Source: Pycnopodia helianthoides (lineage: Eukaryota; Echinodermata; Asteroidea; Forcipulatida; Asteriidae). From it: 64,000 nucleotides of DNA. Location: NCBI GenBank assembly GCA_032158295.1, contig CM063260.1:6767501-6831500 (forward strand), read 5' to 3'. The stretch's first letter is position 1; the number at the start of each line of letters is the position of its first letter. Both the position numbers and the translations under genes were made by a program. This document shows, one piece after another, positions 1-11,400 of this stretch. Under the pieces are notes generated by a model that did not search any database, was not told where the DNA came from, and worked only from the letters and a program-made list of their open reading frames with translations.

Positions 1-199
1 GCATTATGGGTCCTTTTGGTTGGTAAGCAGTTTGCAACAGTTAGTTATATTTTTCTCTGCAAATAAATATTGTAATTCTTTGCCTTGTACCAAAAAGAGG
101 GTTTGATCACAACATTACTCTCGCAACTTTGGTTTCATAAAGATATTTTACATTATCAATTGAGCCTCAATGCAACATAATCGCCTGTGTACATGTTGC

Positions 200-345
200 G
201 ATTGTGCGCAGTGCACCAATCAGCAGTACAGGCGTTTCCATCATGCACTGCTACATCCCGAATAACAATTTCTGCAAGCTCATCAGCCCATCCCAGCGGT
301 CTAGGAAGAGACCAGGCCGAGCGCAGAGGCCGAGCGCAGATTTAG
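200..345. repeat. Dispersed repeat, copy 1
   Basis: Shares the phrase AGCCCATCCCAGCGGTC, with related flanking sequence, with a segment near 45,230. Both contain CATGC-rich stretches and GGCCGAGCG. It is probably an old non-autonomous transposon; the ends were not resolved. Confidence 0.4.
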
Positions 346-1463
346 GGAAGCTCCCGATGGGTCGTCCCTAACTTGTAGATATTTTGGTGCCGGTGAATAA
401 AAACAGTTCTGCTGCCTCCCTTTTGGTTTATCGATTAGGCCTCCTGGAGTTGAGAGTTTGTTTTACTCCACTCTTAGGGGTGCACCCCAATAAATAGGGA
501 GAAAACAGAGCGTCGGGCTCATTAATATTTTGTAGGCCCTTAAAATATTCTATGTTAGACAGATTTGAGAGCCCAATAAAAGGGGTACAGTGTAAAATGT
601 TTGCCCAATTGTGACCTAGGGGTTGATGGTTTTCAATTTGATGTATTTTTGATGACGTAGGCCCTGAAATAAATGGTCCTTTTTGCCGAGAGAAGTAGGG
701 ACATTATTCAAGATTGATGCGCGGACGGTTGGATAATTAAACTGGTGTAGGGGTGTTTTTGTTTTGAGCGGGAATAACTCGACGGGCCTTGGGACTCCCC
801 ATATCAAATTGAGCAGAGAATAACAGTTCAAGAGTCAATGGAGAATTTTTTATTTTTTGTTGTTGTTGTTTTTGAATATTTAGCATTTTGCATTTCCCCT
901 TACTGTAAAAAGCCATGAGACTTTTAAGTTTTTTTTTTTTTGTATTTTTGAATATTTAGCATTTTATACTGTATGCTATGGGAGTTTATTTAGTTGGGTG
1001 CACCCTGACTAAACGACTGGAAACATTGCTATGCACTTTGCACCTACACTGACGGTCTGCCCCGGTGTTTCTGGCAGTGGCCGCTGAATTTGCCGCTGCA
1101 GTACCTTGCAAATCCTTATAAGGCGCCATATAAATCGGTCTCATAATTAAAAACAAACTAAAAAAAAAAACTGTCTTAAAATGTTTCTGTTTGTTCAAGC
1201 GCATTGAGTACCTCATTAGTAGATACGTGCGCTAAATTAAACTATGCTATATTATTATTAATAGTATTATCTAATGACATCCGGGTCAGAATTGACCCAG
1301 ATATAGGTCTCGTGGGGCTGGACCTATTTATGGTCTATATATCTGCTGATGAACACACACGTATGGTTTAACCATATGGCAGTCTGATTTACGTCTTCTC
1401 CTAGCTTTCAATAAGCATTAAGACCAACATTCTTAAGAACTCTCATTATGTAGTCACTTTTAA

Positions 1464-1831
1464 AGGCACTGGACACTATTGGTAATTACTCAAAATAATT
1501 GTTAGCATAAAAACTTACTTGGTAACGAGCAATGGAGAGCTGTTGATAGTATAAAACATTGCGAGAAACAGCTCCCTCTGAAGTAATGTAGTTTTTGAGA
1601 AAGAAGTAATTTCTCAGTTTGATTTTGAGACCTCACGCGTGAGGTCTCGAAATCAAGCATCTGAAAGCACACAACTTCGTGTGAAAAGGGTGTTTTTTCT
1701 TCCATTATTGGCTCGCAACTTCGACGACCAATTGAGTTCAAATTTGCACAGGTTTGTTATTTTGTGCATATGTTGAGATACGCCAAGTGAGAAGACTGGT
1801 CTTTGACAATTACCAAAGGTGTCCAGTGTCT
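1464..1831 (+). mobile_element. MITE family A, copy 1
   Basis: The element starts AGGCACTGGACAC and ends GTGTCCAGTGTCT. These are terminal inverted repeats (about 28 bp, imperfect), flanked on both sides by TTAA (1460-1463 and 1832-1835). There is no ORF of note. A 38-nt near-perfect palindrome (1619-1656, core CCTCACGCGTGAGG) sits near the middle. The TTAA target and AGG terminus fit Kolobok- or piggyBac-type non-autonomous elements; the superfamily is inference. Sister copies lie at 17,490 and 59,514. Confidence 0.85.
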
Positions 1832-2054
1832 TTAAGGACTCTTCGCTTTCATAACCAACGGGGAAAAACACACAGTCAAGGCCTTTTCAGGTAGGTGCTG
1901 GATGCTTCGTTTAATAATATGGAAAGTGAAGACGTTTGCCTAAGATCCTTGGACGGGGTACATGCGGTAGTGGGAAGGTGGACATGGGAATTATGCGTTG
2001 ACCCCCTTAAGTTTAATGACATCAATAAGAGGGGAAATTGCCCCCCCCCCCTCT

Positions 2055-2272
2055 TATACCTCCCGGGTAAAAATTGACCCGGATTCCGGGTCGCAGGGGG
2101 CCTGCCCCATTTCCGGGTCAGCAAATTGGTTAAAACATGGAACTAAAACCTTCACTCTGCGTCATTTTGATAATTTTCTGGGCCATTTTGACACAGATTC
2201 AAGGTCATACAGATCAAGAATTGGGTTCAAACCATGTGGGACTCGGATCCTGACCTGGGCGTTTTTAAGAGT
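2055..2272. mobile_element. GGGTCA-rich element, copy 1
   Basis: A short element made largely of TGACCC/GGGTCA motifs around TTCCGG. It starts near CCCGGGTAAAAATTGACC and ends near GACCTGGGCGTTTTTAAGAG. Other copies begin CACTCTAAAA and end TTTTGAGTG in inverted orientation, so this is a small inverted-repeat element, here with a decayed left end. Confidence 0.55.
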
Positions 2273-2514
2273 CTATTTGGTAGCAAGACGAGAGTATCTC
2301 CCTCCAATCGCTCTTCCTTGAGCTTGAATGATGTTGGATTTCCATTAGGAATTGTTCATGTGAGACAACACAACAACAACAAACAAATGGCGGGAAAAAT
2401 AGATTATGAGCCGAGCAAATCATCTGACATGCAATGCTCCGATCCGAGGCTGGGTACGAGTCAGAGCTGACGCAGGTGAGGTGCAGAGCATGAAGCCGTG
2501 AGCCAAGCTTGTCA

Positions 2515-2755
2515 CAACCCGGGTCAAAATTGACCCGGATTGACGGTCACAGCAAGGGCCCTGACCCATTTCCCGATCAGGCTTACCCAGAAAGTGGTGA
2601 AAAGAAAATTGCACTTTAACTCGGATTCTGCGTCAGTTTGTCCCGTTTCTGTATCATTTTGACCCAGATTCCTGGGTCATACTGACCCAGAAATTGGCCA
2701 GGCCCTCACGGGACACGGAATCCGGGTCAATTCTGACCTGGGACTTCTAGAGTGA
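2515..2755. mobile_element. GGGTCA-rich element, copy 2
   Basis: Same family as the copy 240 bp upstream. It runs from CCCGGGTCAAAATTGACC to GACCTGGGACTTCTAGAGTG, with several internal GGGTCA and TGACCC half-sites. Two copies side by side suggest preferential insertion into older copies or tandem duplication. Confidence 0.6.
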
Positions 2756-4206
2756 AGTAACACGGTCAGCCAGTTATGAAACTTGTTTCACTGACGCCAT
2801 TTCTTCGGGCTAAACATGCGGGATGAGATGTTGACCATATGGTTTCGTAAACCACAAGTATAAATTATGGTAAATTTGTTTATAAAGAATTTTTAAGTAT
2901 GGGTCAGCACGTACGTAGGTATAGTTGATGGTGCATAAACCGAAACTGACGCAGTCGTAAGTTGATCAACAAAATCAACTCAGTATGGAAAGTATATAAA
3001 TAAAACAGAGTGTATTCTACGAACGATTGTGTGAACTGTTGCTCTTCAGTTACTTGATTGTAAACAATTTTGCGAATTTTATGCAAGTAAATGTTCGTAA
3101 TATTCACCCTGAATCAACAAAATGCATAATTAATAAAGAATCATCAATTGTGACGAGATCGTCCTTGGTGTAGCAAGACAATGCACGGTTCATCAGCGCC
3201 ACCTGTTACCAGGCTATTTATAACGGTACATCACACCACTACATACTATTCGTGAAGTTGTACACTCACCTGCAGCATGTAATATATAGATATATCAAAT
3301 ATTATATACAATATACTATAGTACAAAATGTATAACCAAGAACACAGTAATTTGTCTGGTTTAGAGATGAGGGAATTATCTTTGAGATGCTCTGAAACAA
3401 ATTACTATAGAATCTTGTGTATACTTATTAATTTCAGTTTAAGGTAATTTAAAGGTAGGGAAATTGCACTGTTTAATACACGAATGTAAGCCAAGCCCCC
3501 CCCCCCACTCCAACTTGTTTTATTACATCTTTCAAGAGTCGCGATAAAAGCCCGCAGGCTGTGCAAATATATTTTTATTAAAGACTGGCGACAAAACACT
3601 TGATTTATAGACCAATAAATTGTAGCAGGCCGAGTCCATCGCGACGAAATGCGCCAGAGTTTTGTTTTACCCCTGTGATACTTTTCCTTCGGCTGAAAAA
3701 CACGATTTATGTTGAAGGAAGAAAGTTGATAAATAAACACCGGTTTATACAAAACGTTTTAAAGAACGTAAATGTGCGATCAACTGAAAAGGGGTATTTG
3801 GGAGTTTTTAATATTTAATGAAGTTAGTGGCTGATGTTTATGTTATTTAAACAGACGCCTTCAAAAGCACTACGTCATCGGTTTTTGGATGAGTTAAATT
3901 ATGCAAAGCTCAATTTTTCCCAAAGACGACAATCAACGTGTAGATATTTCATCCAATTTTATCAATACCATCGAATAATATTTTTAAAAGTATATTTTGG
4001 ATTCTTGCTTTTGTTTGCTTTATGTTCAGGGTGACTAGGACCTATCGGTAATATATTGATTTCTTTTGCTTGTGTAACCCTTGACCCATATGTCATAATT
4101 TTATCAAATATTGTCTTTCGGGTACATGCATATAATGTATACGTACATGTGTATGATGTGTACATTTATGTGTGATTTTTATGGCCCCTTCTTTCACTTT
4201 AAGCCA

Positions 4207-4440
4207 CACTCTAAAAACTCACGTGTCAGATTTGACCCGGATTCCGGGTCCCAGAGGACCTAATCCATTCTGGGTCAAGCTGACACGGAAACTGGTCAAC
4301 AAATGGGAATTTAATCCTGATTCTGCGTCAATTTGACCCATGTCTGGATAATTTTGACACAGGTTCAAATTGACCCGAAATGGGTCAGGTCCTACGTCAA
4401 CCGGATCTGGGTCATTGTTGACCCGGGAGTTTGTTGAGTC
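4207..4440. mobile_element. GGGTCA-rich element, copy 3
   Basis: A complete-looking copy of about 235 bp. The left end is CACTCTAAAAACTCACGTGT and the right end is GACCCGGGAGTTTGTTGAGTC, so the ends are inverted repeats. The interior holds repeated TGACCC, GGGTCA and TTCCGGGTC words. It is non-coding. Confidence 0.65.
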
Positions 4441-4775
4441 ATGGAGGTAGAAATTGTAGAGGGCGCTGTCTCATTGTTTATCCATTTGCGTTTTCGTTGC
4501 TTTTTTTTTGGGGGGGGGGTGTTGTTATAAATTGTTTGGTACCGTTTGGGTCAAACAGATTTAAAAAAAAAAAAAAAATAGTAATGCCAATAAAATTAAC
4601 AATATTGATATGGCTAAATCGAAATAACACGTTTTTATTGGGGGACAATATTAGCAGTGTTTCAGATGGGAATATTCCAGGAAAGTATATTTCCAGAATA
4701 AAAGCAAAGTTGTGTGTGGACTCTTTTTCCCAGTGTTTACCCAAACTGTGGTACCCACTGCTAATAATAGAAATC

Positions 4776-4870
4776 TAACTGACCTCTCTGGACAGGGCAA
4801 ACTTGGTGGTCTAAGCAGGACATCTGCTCTAGAATGGAGAAGGTCATGGTTCGATTCCTGCCCGAGGAGA
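4776..4870 (+). mobile_element. tRNA-like SINE fragment
   Basis: Contains a Pol III B-box-like GGTTCGATTCC about 45 bp downstream of a weak A-box-like GGTGGTCTAAGCAGG. It does not fold into a normal cloverleaf. A tRNA-derived SINE head is the simplest reading. It lies about 100 bp upstream of the first CAT exon. Confidence 0.4.
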
Positions 4871-4968
4871 CCCGGAGAGCGCTGAGTTTGTATAATGTTT
4901 ATCTTACATCAATTTAGGGTCAAATCAAATCGTATTGTTAATTGTATGACTCTTTTATTTCCATTCAG

Positions 4969-5423
4969 GTTATTGTTACGCTGAGTATACGTCACACTAC
5001 CCAACCCGTTCGCTGCCTGCCACTGCCTACCATTACGTCTACATGCTCTCTGGTGAATTCCCAGCAGCCGTGATCGGTTGGAGTCAGATCATCAGCTACA
5101 TCGCTGTCTCGTCATTGCTTGGGCGAAATATCAGCTTCACTTTTGACTATATAATAGGCTATCCCATACAGAACTTCACCGCGTCCACCCTTGCGGACAC
5201 CACCACCCAGTTCATCCCGAAACCAGACTTTTTAGCCTTCGGCGTGGTCATGTGTGTAGCGTTCCTGGTCGGTTTCGGCGGGAAACCAGCTTCGCTTTCA
5301 AACGCTGTTTTTAACGTCGTGTCGTGTTGTGTGGTCCTAGCGATCATCGTTTTGGCGGGAATTCAGCTGGTTAATCAGAATGTGACTTTAGATGCCGTTA
5401 TATTTCCAGAGGGGCATCGAGGG
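4969..5423 (+). CDS. Divergent CAT, exon A
   Basis: The acceptor is TTCAG before 4969 and the donor GG/GTAAGT follows 5423. It opens in phase 1 (completing a Gly codon) and closes in phase 0 after EGHRG. It covers TM3 to the loop before TM6, which takes two exons in the downstream paralogue. Confidence 0.85.
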
Positions 5424-8400
5424 GTAAGTAATTATCTAAATCAATTGATGAAGTTGCATTGAGCCAAAAAGAAATGTTGTGTAAACGTATACAGTTCACA
5501 GAATGCTTCACGGTTCTGTAAAGCGCGGACATAAACAAAATATTAAAGCAATATAAAAATGCATCCACAATTCTGTCATAATGCCTACCCGCACCCGTAC
5601 ACCATGTCATCATGTTTACAAAAGAGTACCCTAAAAGCATTCCAGAACATTTCCTGGCAGGATATTTGTTCCCCAATTTCCACGCTAAAAACAATTAAAC
5701 AAATTTTAAAAGATATTGATCACTTGCACATGACGTCACAGGACTCAAAAGCGCCCCCCCCCCCTCTGAGGTCAATGAAGACCTATCATTGGCTGAGAGT
5801 TGTGTGCGGCGCGTGCACGCGTCCATTGTTTGACCTCAGTGGTGGCGGCCAATGCAAGGCGTCTAGAAACAATTAATTTTGTTAAAGCCTAATTTAAGTT
5901 TGACATATTCCCTCTTTGTGACGTATGAACTTGATAAAACTGATACGTAAGCCCATAGGCTTTATGCACATGACGTCATTTTAGTAGGGTGCCCTCGCCC
6001 ATTGAGGTCAACAGTGCGCTTCCATTGTTTCATCATCGGTTTACCTCTAAGATGGCGGCTTAATGACGTCAATGCATAAGGTATATTGTCATAAAATGTA
6101 AGCGTTCATGTCTTCATTCATTTAGCTATGTACATTTTGTACCTGCAGAAAGTACAGCCTCAGTGGCTCTTCTAAGTTAAAATGATACAATGAGTCACAC
6201 TGTCTAAAATACACACTTGATATCATGGCTCTAGGATACTATTAATTTAACAGACGGCTGGGGCTCGGTACACGTATATGCGTCGTGGCCGAGCGGTTAA
6301 GAGCACCGAACGCAAGCTCTGGGGTTCCTGATCTGCACAGTGTGGGTTCGGGTCCTGGTCATGACACTTATGTCCAACACGGACCATTATGTCCGACAGG
6401 AATCAATATGTCCGACATGGACCATTATGTCCAAGGTTAATCAGACAAAACGGTTCAGACATGATGGTTTATCAGACACTAATGGTCCATAAGAGATGTT
6501 TGAAGCTTTGCATGGTGTGGACAATAAGTAAGTTTAGTAAACTTGCGGGTACAACCAAGTGTAAATCTCTTTTGGGAGGAGTGTCGGCTCTGACCTTCTT
6601 TTCCCAGAGCCAACACTCCTCACAAAGGAGAATTACACACGGCTGTACCCGCAAGTTTGCTATCCATAGTTACTTCTAATAATGGTCCATGTTGGACATA
6701 ATTATAGTGGTCTGTAACGGCGCCTTATTTGGAAGTAAGTTGTCCTTGCCAGCTTGCCCATGCGTAAAATATACACCTTTGATATACTTCGCTGCATCCG
6801 CAGCAGCGGCGCTACGGGGGGGGGGGGGGGCACGGGGGGCAAATGCCCCCCCCCCCCCCAGTAATTTGTTTCCCCCCCCCCCAGTTTGCCCCCCCCCCCC
6901 CCGTTTTTTCCCCGATGGCGGAAATTGAGTTTAATCCCAAACGATTGCACCCAATTTATTACAATGTTGTTTGCGCTGTAAATAATAAACTCAATTTCAT
7001 CCATCATAATTAGCTGGCACCATCAAAAAAGCCCAATACACTTTCCATCTCTGGCAATATTAATAAAATGTGGATTTATTTATCTGTACAAGCTTGGAAA
7101 CTTGCTATAGCCATTGTACACGCAGTTCGCACAACACGTCACATTCACACAGTGCAAAATCTTATTTCTGGAGTGAATTGTAGGCTTATACAGTACATTA
7201 TAGACTTTTGTCCCCCCCCCCCTAAAAGTTTGCCCCCCTCTTACCCCCCCCCCCCCCAGATTAACAGGTCTGGTGCCGCCACTGTGCATCCGGACCAATT
7301 AATAGCAATCTGAATGGAATTGTGAAAGTACATTGACCTTAAATGTATTATTGATGCTGTTGTTTAAACTATTTACTCTGCGGTGATGGAGATCGAGGTG
7401 ATTTTGTAGGTACCTTGTTATTTGTAAAGCCAAATGATGTTACTGGTTTTCTTTGGAAGTACAATATTGTACAGCGGCTGTTTAATTCACGTGCAATGAA
7501 TGAATGTGGTATCAATGTTACAATTCACCCAGTTAATTAGCGCTCATATAATAATTAGCAGATTGCAATCATTCTAATTACTGAAACGAATCAACAGCCT
7601 TAGAATTGTCATTCCAATTATCTAGCTTCATCAAGAAACCATCAAAGAAATTAATCAATGTCCAGTGGAAAAGTTCCAATTTGTACAATTCCGAGGTGGT
7701 CTGTTTTGTTGTATGCTAATAAATGTTGCCTAGCCGACTTTATGCTGGTACAACAGTACAGGGGCAGTCTCGTCGCGCAGTCTAGTGATCATTACAATTG
7801 CTGATGTTAACCCTAGACCTTTTTTGGAGTTAGGCCAAGCTGCATAAACAATTAGCTCCGAGACCAATCACATCTTTCTAATTCAGGGGCAGCAGCACGC
7901 GTTCAACGTCAGCCCGTATCTTCAGCATATCACGGAGGACTCCTCTCCAATCGATCAAACGTCGGGGATGCCATTTTGAAAATTTTGAAAATTGCTTTTA
8001 CAGAAATGTAGAGACGGCTGTCTGACATCGTCTTCTGTAAAAAATGAAACCGACAAATCAATATCGTGAGATTCAGGTTGTTCAACTGAACGTCTGTTTA
8101 CAACCAAGCAAAAGTTCACTTAAATATGATTAATCTTAATATCCAAACAGCTTTCCACGGGTTACTCATACAAACACGCACGTTGCAGACATATCAATCA
8201 TAGAAAAGGCTAGACAAGAGTCTCGACTTCGAACTATGGTGGCCCTGAAGGGACATCACGCACTGCAAATATATTTGCAAATATTTGTGGATATCGCAAA
8301 CATTATCGCACTTATCTTTGCGAAAATTTGCGCTTGTCCCAATCATTATTGCAGAAATCTTTTCAGATATCTTTGCAAATGTTTGCGTTCATAAATTTTG

Positions 8401-11400
8401 CGACATCGCAAATATTTGCAAAGATATTTGCGGCAACTCAAATATCTTTATAAAATATTTGCAAAGATAATAAATATCTTTGCAAACATTCAAATATCTT
8501 CGATTTTTTTCGATGTTACAAATCGAAAACATTTGACAACTATTTGAATATTGATACCGCTGAAGCAAATTTTTCATAAAGGTATTATAAATTGTAAATC
8601 CCTGAACTGCTTATGTCATGGAAAGAGGCAATTCAGCAGCTGATATGTGCCAAAAATCTCACGTTTGTTTTGTTTATGATATGGTTCTAAATATTTTATT
8701 CATTTTTTTTTATTATTTTCCAGGTGTTTCGAGGAGTTGCTCTTACCATTTTTCTGTTCAGTAGTTATGACGTCATCTCCACGTCATCCAAAAGGTTCAC
8801 CTCTTCACCAATTCAAACCTCCCAAGCACTGGCCATCTCGTCCATACTGAACTTGGTGTTTTTCCTTGTTGTTGGTATGTTCTACCTTTTGGTGGCTCCT
8901 TTCCCGCTGACGCCCGTCGATCCATTTCTTCCAAGTCTCTTCAAGTCGTACTGGGGGCAAGGAGCAATGTATGCTATTGGAATAAGTGTAATAGTGTGCC
9001 TTGGATCCGCCCTCTTTAACAACATGTGCTCATTGGTGTACAGTGTGTTCCTGATTGGAAATGATGGACTTGCGTTCCGGTTCCTGGGCAAGCTGGTCTC
9101 CAGACTACAGTCACCGCTGTATTCCGCACTAATCTTCGGAGTCGTCACCGGAACTCTCGGCATCATTTTTCAGGAAGATGTTCTTCTTGAGTTGATGGCG
9201 ATAGGTCTCTTGATTAAACAGGTGGCAGTCTGCACATACACCCTCTCCTACCGCTATGCACAGGTTAAATTAGACTTGAATGAAAACATTGACCTCGAGG
9301 ACATATTGAAAAACGGTCACGTGAAGCAGTCTGAAACTGAAGCCAAGACGAAAACTGTTCTGAGAAACGGTGGCCATCATCGTCATCAGCACACGAAACA
9401 CAAGTCGAAAGAGAAGAACAGGAACAGTGGAAAAGTCCGAAGAATGGCATCCCGCAGAGACGGGCGATACCTCCCAGACTAACGGTAAAACGGTGCATTT
9501 CCAGGACGACACATCGGAGAGCTCTGGTGTCTCGGATATTGAGGAGACTGACATCGACGCCATCGTTGAAGAGTTTCAGGAGAGAGCTCGTATCGCTTCG
9601 GTGACACACTTTGAGAACCCACACAATAACAACAACACCAAAATGAAATCTCCCACTCCTTTTTCGTCAGCGGTTGCCATCGGTTTCTCCACCGTGGTGT
9701 GTTCGTCTGCCACAATCACGTCCGCAATTTTAACATTCCGACTCTCGCAACTCCTCGAAGGAGAGCCATGGACGATTGCGGGGCTGAGTGTCTTCGCTTT
9801 AACTGCTCTACTTTCGTTGCTTGTAATAACATTCCAGCCTCACCGAGAAGTCAGGCCAGCTTTTCAGACCCCACTGTTTCCGTTATTGCCATTTGTGGGG
9901 ATTTTCCTGAATGTGTTTCTCCTGTTTTCTATTTGCGTCGAAGCCTGGACCATATTTGGCATTTGCATCTGTGCCGGTGAGTAAACTTTTTTCAAACTGT
10001 TCAGAACGCAAGCCATCTCGAGCCAGCCCACCCTAATGGACACTACCCCAACATACATACACAGTTATACAAGCAACCAATATAATCTCATTCCATTTTA
10101 GCCAAACCACACACAAAACAGCTACAAAAACTTATCCAAAATAACAACCCAGGACGTCCCAAGTAAAGCCCAAACCCGATCAAACAAGACAACATCCTAC
10201 ACAGCTATACCTAACTCAACCAATAAATCCATCATCATCCCTTACATTATATATAATTTGTGTTCACATTCGGAGAAAAGATCCACATACCAATTCTATG
10301 GTGCGGCCATCTTTTTTCCCTTACATTTATATAAATGAGCGAAGACTGAGGCTGTATCTACAATGGCGGCTACGGTCCCAATTACCTGGCACTGCTTACT
10401 ACCAAATTCTGTGCTTACGGCACCCTGAGAAGCGCGTGATTCTATGGGCAAGCGCAGAACTCCAGGGTAACCAGGGCCATGCAATTGGGGTCAGCTGTCT
10501 TGTGTGTTTGGCTGATATGATAATGATTCTTATGGAATTTTAGTCAAAAAAGGTCAACTTTTTCTGTCCCTAATTGCTTCCTTCCGCGCCGGATAATAAA
10601 GTGAGTGGAGTTCGAATCCACTGGTGTATACCAGTATGTGCGGTAATGATTTCATGGCCTAATGAAGGTGTTCACTTTGTCAAGTCCTTTGAAACCACGT
10701 GGGGGAAAATGCGCCAAAAGTGCCACTTAAGCAGTGTTCTACAACCATATGGTTTTAATCATTCATGTCCCTAGTCCACCTTAAGCACTTCAAGTGCATT
10801 CTCCCGTACAAACACACGCCCACTTTAAAACGAGAGTTCAGACTCTGTTCAAACACATGTTAAAGTGAGAAATGCAAATTTTGTGATAAACATAATAAAT
10901 GTCAATTGATGCACACGTAGCCAAGATCGATATTAACCGTATTGACACTGTCGATTGGAAATCAACACCATTTATAAAATCATCACTGAGACAGAAATTG
11001 AGAGATTTGAAACAGAGTAATTTGGACGACCTTGCTTTGTGTACAACTGTTGTAAAAATTAGATTGATTTTTGGCAGTATTTTTTGTTTGTTTTTACAAA
11101 TAGTGTTGGAGGATTAAACAGTTATATCATAGATGACCTTAAAACACTGGTAACCCAGTTTTGCATACATGATGCATTTTGTAGATTGTGTAGTGTCGAA
11201 ACGGTCTTGGCATCAGACCCGTTTTTTTTTCAAACTGAGACGGCCAGGATTTTAACATCGCTCATGTTTTTGCTTTTCGTACCCCCCCCCCCTCGCTTTT
11301 AAGATTTGCCATACAAAGCTAACAATGAAAATGTTCATTTTGCTATTATCATTATCAGCTTTTTCCTAGAGCTCTGTGTATCAAGAAATCACAATCAGGA

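Larger units (their letters stand above)
1..4968 (+). other. Presumed intron upstream of first visible CAT exon
   Basis: No exon of a recognised gene is visible here. The first CAT exon in the window opens in phase 1 at a conserved intron position, so the exon coding for the N-terminus must lie further left and this segment is probably intron. It holds the repeats listed separately. The short open frames here overlap repeats and have no family motifs. Confidence 0.5.
5424..8723 (+). other. Intron of divergent CAT gene
   Basis: A 3.3-kb phase-0 intron packed with repeats: two CRE-bearing MITEs, a tRNA-like sequence, a foldback hairpin, G-run elements and a TTTGCAAATA satellite. I see nothing specific from 7290 to 8260. 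Confidence 0.7.

Noticed and set aside
1502..1741. ORF beginning [10 protein letters not shown], recurring at 17,527 and 59,605
   Set aside because: Its recurrence is due to the family A MITE; it spans the central hairpin and has no protein features.
1998..2321. 107-codon ORF across the GGGTCA elements
   Set aside because: Made of element-derived sequence and a C-run; no family motif.
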